Shown here: positions 6,440-11,244 of the stretch, in pieces
How the letters are laid out: the number at the start of each line of letters is the position of its first letter
How positions within the stretch are numbered: the first letter of the stretch is position 1
NCBI GenBank assembly: GCA_002451435.1
Contig: DKCF01000068.1
Span: forward strand, 14,882 to 26,125
Length of the DNA: 11,244 nt
Reading direction: 5' to 3'
Origin: Bifidobacterium sp. UBA6881
GTDB lineage: Bacteria > Actinomycetota > Actinomycetes > Actinomycetales > Bifidobacteriaceae
Position numbers and translations under genes: made by a program
The notes under the pieces: generated by a model
The model's input: the letters and a program-made list of their open reading frames with translations, nothing else
Database searches by the model: none
What the model was told of the DNA's origin: nothing

Positions 6440-8532
6440 GTTTTCCTGGTCCGGGCCAGTCGCCCAGCAATGGCGGTGGCAACAACGGTCCCAACGGGGG
6501 CGGCAATCCCTTCACCAATCCATTCAATCGCAACAACGGCAATGGTAGGAACGGCAACGGTTCCAACGGTTCCAAGGGCGGGCCGCGACCGTTCTGGCAG
6601 TCGCCGTGGCTGTGGGTCGTGGTCGTGGCGCTGCTCGCCGTGACCATGTTCCAGCTTTTCGTCGGTTCGGGATCCCAGACCATCGACACCAAGTACGGCA
6701 TGCAGATCCTGAACAACGGCGGCGTGGAATACGCGCAGATCGTCGACAACACGCAGCAGGTCAAGCTGAAGCTGACGAACGATTTCTCCGCGACCGATCC
6801 CGACACCGGCCGTACGAAGAACTACGGCAAGAACGTGCAGTTCTACTACACGTACGCGCAGTCCGCGCAGGTGGTCAAGGCCGTGGAGAAGGCCGATCCG
6901 TCCAAGGGCTGGACCGCGACCATGCAGCAGAGCAGCGTCTGGACGTACCTGCTGACTTCGCTGCTGCCGTTCCTGATCATCTTCGGCCTGTTCTGGTTCA
7001 TGATGAGCCGTATGGGCGGTGCCGGCGGCATGTTCGGCATGGGCGCCAAGAAGAACAGCGGCAAGCTGCTCGACGGCCAGACCCCGACCACCAAGTTCTC
7101 CGACGTGGCCGGCGAGGAAGCCGCCGTGCAGGAAGTCGAGGAGATCAAGGACTTCCTCAAGGATCCGTCGCGCTACAAGGCATTGGGCGCCCGCATCCCG
7201 CGCGGCGTGCTGCTGTACGGCCCTCCGGGAACCGGTAAGACGCTGCTGGCGCGAGCCATCGCAGGCGAGGCCGGCGTGCCGTTCTACTCCATGGCGGGCT
7301 CCGACTTCGTGGAGATGTTCGTCGGTCTGGGCGCGTCGCGTGTGCGTGACCTGTTCGACGAGGCCAAGAAGAACGCGCCGGCCATCATCTTCATCGATGA
7401 GATCGACGCGGTCGGCCGCAAGCGCGGCGGCTCCGGCATGAGCGGCGGCCACGACGAGCGCGAACAGACGCTGAACCAGCTGCTGGTCGAGATGGACGGC
7501 TTCGACAACGACACGAACCTGATCATTATCGCCGCGACCAACCGTCCCGACGTGCTCGACCCGGCATTGCTGCGCCCGGGACGTTTCGACCGCCAGGTCG
7601 CCGTCGAGGCGCCTGACCTCGAAGGCCGCGAGGAGATTCTGAAGGTGCACGCCAAGGGCAAGCCGTTCGTGCCGGACGTCGATCTGCACATGATCGCCGT
7701 CCGCACCCCGGGCTTCACCGGCGCCGATCTGGCCAACGTGCTCAACGAGGCCGCGCTGCTGTGCGCCCGTGCCGGCGCGCAGCTGATCGATAACCGTGCC
7801 ATCGACGAGGCCATCGACCGCGTGCAGGCCGGTCCGAAGCGCCGTTCCAAGGGCATGGCGCTGGACGAGCTGCGCAACACCGCGTACCACGAGGGTGGCC
7901 ATGCGCTGGTGGCGGCCGCCATGAACGACACCGATCCGGTGACCAAGGTGACGATTCTTCCGCGTGGCCGTGCGCTCGGCTACACCGCGGTGATGCCCAC
8001 CGAGGACCGCTACTCCATGTCCCGCAACCAGCTGCTCGACCAGATGGCATACGCCATGGGCGGCCGCACCGCAGAGGAGGTCGTGTTCCACGACCCGACC
8101 ACCGGCGCGTCCAACGACATCGAGAAGGCCACGAAGATCGCACGCCAGATGGTGCTCGACTATGGTTTCTCGTCCAAGCTCGGCGCGATCAAATGGTCCG
8201 ATGACGAGCAGAGCGATCTGGGATCGTTCAACCACAACTATTCCGCACGCACCGCCGAGATTATCGATGACGAGGTGCGCAAGCTCGTGGAGACCGCGCA
8301 TACCGAAGCCTGGAACGTCATCAACGAGAACCGCGACATTCTGGACGAGCTGGTACGTCAGCTGCTCGTCAAGGAGACGCTGAATGAAAAGGAGCTCGCG
8401 GAGATCTTCGCCAACGTCAAGAAGGCGCCGAAGCGCGAGGTCTGGCTCAGCGACGACAAGCGTCCCGACTCCGACCTTCCGCCGGTGCCGATTCCCGATT
8501 CCCTCAAGAAAAGCGCAGGATTGACCAACTGA
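6436..8532 (+). CDS. ftsH: ATP-dependent zinc metalloprotease FtsH
   Basis: This 698-residue membrane AAA+ protease degrades misassembled membrane proteins and short-lived regulators, acting as a hexamer at the inner face of the membrane. An unusual Gly/Asn-rich cytoplasmic tract fills residues 1-52. Then come membrane segment one (58-76), an extracytoplasmic domain, and membrane segment two (171-190). The AAA module has Walker A GPPGTGKT (262-269), Walker B IIFIDEID (317-324) and the second-region-of-homology RPGRFDR. The peptidase zinc motif is HEGGH (485-489), with Asp561 in NDIEKAT as probable third ligand. All catalytic features are intact. The start is set by a near-perfect ribosome site AAGGAGGT (6423-6430), five bases before the ATG, and by the ATGA overlap with hpt. 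Its TGA overlaps the folE start, so hpt, ftsH and folE are probably translationally coupled. Confidence 0.98.
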   Translation: MSFPGPGQSPSNGGGNNGPNGGGNPFTNPFNRNNGNGRNGNGSNGSKGGPRPFWQSPWLWVVVVALLAVTMFQLFVGSGSQTIDTKYGMQILNNGGVEYAQIVDNTQQVKLKLTNDFSATDPDTGRTKNYGKNVQFYYTYAQSAQVVKAVEKADPSKGWTATMQQSSVWTYLLTSLLPFLIIFGLFWFMMSRMGGAGGMFGMGAKKNSGKLLDGQTPTTKFSDVAGEEAAVQEVEEIKDFLKDPSRYKALGARIPRGVLLYGPPGTGKTLLARAIAGEAGVPFYSMAGSDFVEMFVGLGASRVRDLFDEAKKNAPAIIFIDEIDAVGRKRGGSGMSGGHDEREQTLNQLLVEMDGFDNDTNLIIIAATNRPDVLDPALLRPGRFDRQVAVEAPDLEGREEILKVHAKGKPFVPDVDLHMIAVRTPGFTGADLANVLNEAALLCARAGAQLIDNRAIDEAIDRVQAGPKRRSKGMALDELRNTAYHEGGHALVAAAMNDTDPVTKVTILPRGRALGYTAVMPTEDRYSMSRNQLLDQMAYAMGGRTAEEVVFHDPTTGASNDIEKATKIARQMVLDYGFSSKLGAIKWSDDEQSDLGSFNHNYSARTAEIIDDEVRKLVETAHTEAWNVINENRDILDELVRQLLVKETLNEKELAEIFANVKKAPKREVWLSDDKRPDSDLPPVPIPDSLKKSAGLTN

Positions 8533-9170
8533 TGAGCGATATCGAACCATTCGATACCCTCCTTGACGACAAGGCCCGTGCCGCACATGCGGCCGGGCCT
8601 GTCGGCTATGACGAGGAAGGCGTGCGCAAGGCCGTGCGCCTGTTTCTGAAATCCATCGGCGAGAATCCTGACCGCGAAGGTCTGCTTGACACGCCGGATC
8701 GCATCGCGCGGGCATGCAAGGAGCTGTTCGCAGGCCTCGGTCATGATCCGCAGGAGGTGCTGAAAACCAAGTTCAAGGTCGACACCGACGAAATGGTGCT
8801 GGTACGCGACATCGAACTGTTCTCCGTCTGTGAGCATCATCTGCTGCCGTTCCACGGCGTCGCGCACGTCGGCTACATCCCGTCGAACGGGCAGGTGGCC
8901 GGACTAAGCAAGCTCGCACGGCTGGTGGAGCTCTACGCTCGTCGCCCGCAGGTACAGGAACGGCTCACCCAGCAGGTCGCCGACGCGCTGATGAAGGGCA
9001 TGGACGCGAAGGGCGTGATCGTGGTCACCGAATGCGACCACATGTGCATGGCCATGCGCGGCGTCAAAAAGGCGCAGTCCCGCACCGTCACATCCGCGGT
9101 GCGCGGGTGCATGCGCGATCCCGCGACCCGCGCGGAGGCCATGAGCCTCATTCTGTCGAACCATTCGTGA
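8532..9170 (+). CDS. folE: GTP cyclohydrolase I
   Basis: This 212-residue protein catalyses the first committed step of folate synthesis, GTP to 7,8-dihydroneopterin triphosphate plus formate, in the cytoplasm. The zinc site is complete: Cys100 and His103 in CEHHLLPFHG, and Cys172 in CDHMCMAMRGV. The active-site region GLSKLARLVELYARRPQVQERLT is the family signature. Since the zinc ligands are intact, this is the zinc type (FolE1), not the metal-flexible FolE2. The length matches bacterial and actinobacterial homologues. The start ATG overlaps the ftsH stop as TGATG. The Shine-Dalgarno sequence is weak (AGGA well upstream), so translation probably depends on coupling to ftsH. It is followed after 81 bases by folP, and it supplies the first intermediate for the enzymes encoded next to it. 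Confidence 0.98.
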   Translation: MSDIEPFDTLLDDKARAAHAAGPVGYDEEGVRKAVRLFLKSIGENPDREGLLDTPDRIARACKELFAGLGHDPQEVLKTKFKVDTDEMVLVRDIELFSVCEHHLLPFHGVAHVGYIPSNGQVAGLSKLARLVELYARRPQVQERLTQQVADALMKGMDAKGVIVVTECDHMCMAMRGVKKAQSRTVTSAVRGCMRDPATRAEAMSLILSNHS

Positions 9171-9251
9171 GTGTGGCGCAGGCTGGCGTGGAACGCAGGT
9201 GGACGGATTCGTCTGGAATCATGACTGGAAATACAAGGAAAGGACAGTCAT

Positions 9252-10130
9252 ATGCCGATGGACATGAAAGCATTGCATGACAGCGGTCGCACGTTGGTGA
9301 TGGGCGTGCTCAACATCACCGAGGACTCCTTCTCGGATGGTGGCCTGTGGCTCGACCCGGCCGCGGCGCGCGCGCATGGCGAGACGATGATGGAGACCGG
9401 GGCCGATATCATCGACATCGGCGCGGAATCCACCCGCCCGGGCGCCAAAAGAGTGGACGAGCCGGACGAATTGCGCCGTGTGCTCGGTGCGGTCGATGCG
9501 CTGGCTCCCGAGGGAGCCGTATTGTCCATCGACACCACGCGTGCCTCCGTCGCATCCGCCGCGCTCGAACATGGCGCGCGGATCATCAACGACGTGTCGG
9601 GCGGCCGGCTTGATCCCGAGATCCCGCATGTGGTGGCCGACCATCCTGAAGCCCTGTACATCGTGCAGCATTGGCGCGGCTGGCTCAACGGCTCGAAGGG
9701 CGCGGTGCCGGACGCCGACACGTCGGTATACGCCCACGGTGTGCTCGATGACGTGTATGACGAGTTGATGAAGCAGGTCGACGCCGTATTGGAAGCCGGA
9801 GTCGCGCCGGAACAGATCATCATCGATCCGGGTCTGGGATTCTCCAAGCCCGGCGTCGAACACAACCTGCCGTTGCTGGCCGGACTTCGCCGCTTCACCG
9901 GCAGCGGATATCCGGTGTTGGTCGGCGCCTCGCGCAAGAGGTTCATCGGCGCGCTGCTCGCGGATGCCGGTATCGAACGAGCCGATATGGACGACAAGGA
10001 CAACGCCACGGCCGCCATCAGCGCGCTGTGCGCCGAACATGGCGCTTGGGCGGTCCGTGTGCACGATGTGGCGAAAAGCCGCGATGCGGTGGCGGTCGGC
10101 AATACATGGCGCGCGTACGCGGCCAGATAA
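9252..10130 (+). CDS. folP: Dihydropteroate synthase
   Basis: This 292-residue TIM-barrel enzyme condenses 6-hydroxymethyl-dihydropterin pyrophosphate with p-aminobenzoate to give dihydropteroate; it is the family targeted by sulfonamides. Key features are MGVLNITEDSFSDGG with Asn21, DIGAESTRPGA (55-65), Asp94 in IDTTRA, Asn113 in INDVSGG, DPGLGF (192-197) followed by Lys199, GASRKRF around Lys229, and RVH (269-271). All expected pterin- and phosphate-binding residues are present, so the protein should be active. The start is supported by AAGGAAAGGA upstream, with its AAAGGA core seven bases before the ATG. A TAA stop ends the gene, and 98 bases separate it from folB-folK. The stretch before it (9171-9251) shows no clear promoter or terminator, so it is probably read from the upstream operon. 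Confidence 0.97.
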   Translation: MPMDMKALHDSGRTLVMGVLNITEDSFSDGGLWLDPAAARAHGETMMETGADIIDIGAESTRPGAKRVDEPDELRRVLGAVDALAPEGAVLSIDTTRASVASAALEHGARIINDVSGGRLDPEIPHVVADHPEALYIVQHWRGWLNGSKGAVPDADTSVYAHGVLDDVYDELMKQVDAVLEAGVAPEQIIIDPGLGFSKPGVEHNLPLLAGLRRFTGSGYPVLVGASRKRFIGALLADAGIERADMDDKDNATAAISALCAEHGAWAVRVHDVAKSRDAVAVGNTWRAYAAR

Positions 10131-10136
10131 TCGGTG

Positions 10137-10169
10137 TAGCCATCGTTCGCCGCGTCGCTTAGCCATCGT
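10137..10169 (+). repeat. Pair of 10-base direct repeats
   Basis: TAGCCATCGT occurs at 10137-10146 and again at 10160-10169, 23 bases apart, in the spacer between folP and folB-folK. The spacing is about two DNA turns, which would suit a regulator contacting one face, but chance is not excluded in so short a repeat. No terminator is seen in this spacer. Confidence 0.4.
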
Positions 10170-10228
10170 GAATGGACAATCGGCGTATGCGGCCGATGAC
10201 GCGCAAGAATCTTCAAGGAAAGGTTGGC

Positions 10229-11244
10229 ATGGATCAGATTCGATTGACGGGAATCCGCGCGGCGGGCAGACACGGCGTGCTTGATTTCGAGCATGAGCGC
10301 GCGCAGACCTTCGTCGTGGACGCCACGTTGTCTCTGGATCTGTCGGTCGCCGGGCGCACCGACGATCTGCACGACACCGTCGACTACGGCGCGATCGCCA
10401 AGGGCATCGTCGCCATCATCGAAGGCGAGCACGTCGATCTGATCGAAAAGCTAGCCGATCGCATCGCGACGATGATTCTCGGCTATTCCGCCGTGGCGCG
10501 CGTGCAGGTGACCGTGCACAAGCCGAACGCGCCGATCGTCGTACCGTTCGACGATGTGAGCGTCACCGTGGAACGTTCCCGTGAAACCGTTTCGCGGCAA
10601 TCGCAATCGCGTGCACAAGATCCGGATGGTGCCAGTGCCGGTGTCCGCGGCGAAGGACGCTGCCACTGTGCCGGCCACAGCGCCGATGATGAGGATTTCC
10701 GCAATCCCGCTGACCGTGCTGATCAGGGCGTCGTCTGCGGTGCCGGTGACGATTATGCGGCCGATACTGCGAACATTGCGCGGCCGGTGCATCACGCCGT
10801 CATCGCGTTGGGCGGCAATCAGGGAGACGTCGCCGCCACGCTGCGTGACGCGGTGCGCTGCATCGACGGGCTGCCGTCCACGCAGGTGACGGGCGTCTCG
10901 CCGCTGTACCGCACCGACGCGTGGGGCATGCCGGCGGGCACCGCGGAATTCCTCAATGCGGTCGTGTCGGTGAACACGAAACTCTCCGCGGAGGAACTGC
11001 TGCGCGGTCTGCAGCGCATCGAAGCCGAACATGGGCGCGTGCGAACGGACCATTGGACATCGCGCACGCTCGACCTCGACATCATCGATTTCGACGGCAT
11101 GCGCAGCGACGACCCCGATCTGACGCTGCCGCACCCGCGTGCCTGGCAGCGTGCGTTCGTGCTGGGACCGTGGCTGGCGCTGGAGCCGGACGCCGAACTG
11201 GGCGGGGCACACGCCGGTTCGGTCGCGCAGCTCCTGCACGAGGC
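10229..11244 (+). CDS. folBK: Bifunctional dihydroneopterin aldolase / HPPK, 3' end outside the window
   Basis: One frame stays open from the ATG at 10229 to the right edge (338 codons), so the C-terminus is missing. Residues 1-117 are dihydroneopterin aldolase (FolB), which makes 6-hydroxymethyl-dihydropterin; the likely catalytic residues Glu21, Tyr53 and Lys98 are all present. From about residue 189 the protein is HPPK (FolK), which pyrophosphorylates that product; it begins VIALGGNQGD and carries RTLDLDII with the magnesium ligands Asp282 and Asp284. The two steps are consecutive, so fusion should help channel the intermediate to dihydropteroate synthase encoded just upstream. The linker (about 118-188) is acidic, has a CHC motif, and looks poorly conserved. 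The start follows AAGGAAAGG by five bases. FolB and FolK are usually separate in mycobacteria; fused forms are known in other bacteria. Confidence 0.93.
   Translation, partial: MDQIRLTGIRAAGRHGVLDFEHERAQTFVVDATLSLDLSVAGRTDDLHDTVDYGAIAKGIVAIIEGEHVDLIEKLADRIATMILGYSAVARVQVTVHKPNAPIVVPFDDVSVTVERSRETVSRQSQSRAQDPDGASAGVRGEGRCHCAGHSADDEDFRNPADRADQGVVCGAGDDYAADTANIARPVHHAVIALGGNQGDVAATLRDAVRCIDGLPSTQVTGVSPLYRTDAWGMPAGTAEFLNAVVSVNTKLSAEELLRGLQRIEAEHGRVRTDHWTSRTLDLDIIDFDGMRSDDPDLTLPHPRAWQRAFVLGPWLALEPDAELGGAHAGSVAQLLHE

Noticed and set aside
6430..8715. Long open frame on the minus strand opposite ftsH
   Set aside because: Composition is typical of an antisense shadow of a GC-rich gene, with no recognisable domain; FtsH on the plus strand is certain.
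10451..11239. Minus-strand open frame opposite folB-folK
   Set aside because: The plus-strand frame contains complete FolB catalytic residues and the FolK signature; the antisense frame has no family features.
1..11244. CRISPR arrays, tRNA/rRNA genes, insertion sequences or phage genes
   Set aside because: No spaced perfect repeats, cloverleaf-like sequences, transposase motifs or terminal inverted repeats were seen on reading both strands.

Overview
The window looks like chromosomal DNA of a high-GC actinobacterium, most likely a Bifidobacterium. The reasons are strong G/C bias at third codon positions, the actinobacterial gene order dacB, hpt, ftsH, folE, folP, folB/folK, the fused FolB-FolK protein, and the protein sequences themselves. 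The genus is an inference from gene content and family resemblance; no search was run.

Layout. The left edge (1-231) holds the C-terminus of an iron-containing alcohol dehydrogenase of the lactaldehyde reductase (FucO) type. A long hairpin (245-311) separates it from a convergent family 2 glycosyltransferase on the minus strand (323-1252). A 55-base divergent region follows. It drives a plus-strand pair: an AI-2E/PerM-type membrane protein with a long acidic tail (1308-2828), overlapping by one base a membrane-bound processive-type glycosyltransferase (2828-4054). The spacer at 4055-4292 contains a degenerate 18-base tandem repeat and a possible promoter. Next is a penicillin-binding protein 4-type D-Ala-D-Ala carboxypeptidase (4293-5738).

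From 5876 to the right edge runs a compact housekeeping cluster: hypoxanthine phosphoribosyltransferase, the membrane AAA+ protease FtsH, GTP cyclohydrolase I, dihydropteroate synthase and a FolB-FolK fusion that runs off the window. hpt/ftsH and ftsH/folE overlap at their stop and start codons, so this is probably one operon. FolE, FolB, FolK and FolP together take GTP to dihydropteroate in folate synthesis. The left half is cell-envelope oriented: two glycosyltransferases, a polytopic membrane protein and a peptidoglycan hydrolase.

No mobile element, CRISPR array, RNA gene or obvious novel system is visible. The points most worth checking are the absence of tilS from its usual place between dacB and hpt (with AUA codons in use), three start codons with -10-like boxes 6-8 bases upstream (possible leaderless mRNAs), the 18-base repeat array after the glycosyltransferase, and the unusual linker in FolB-FolK.
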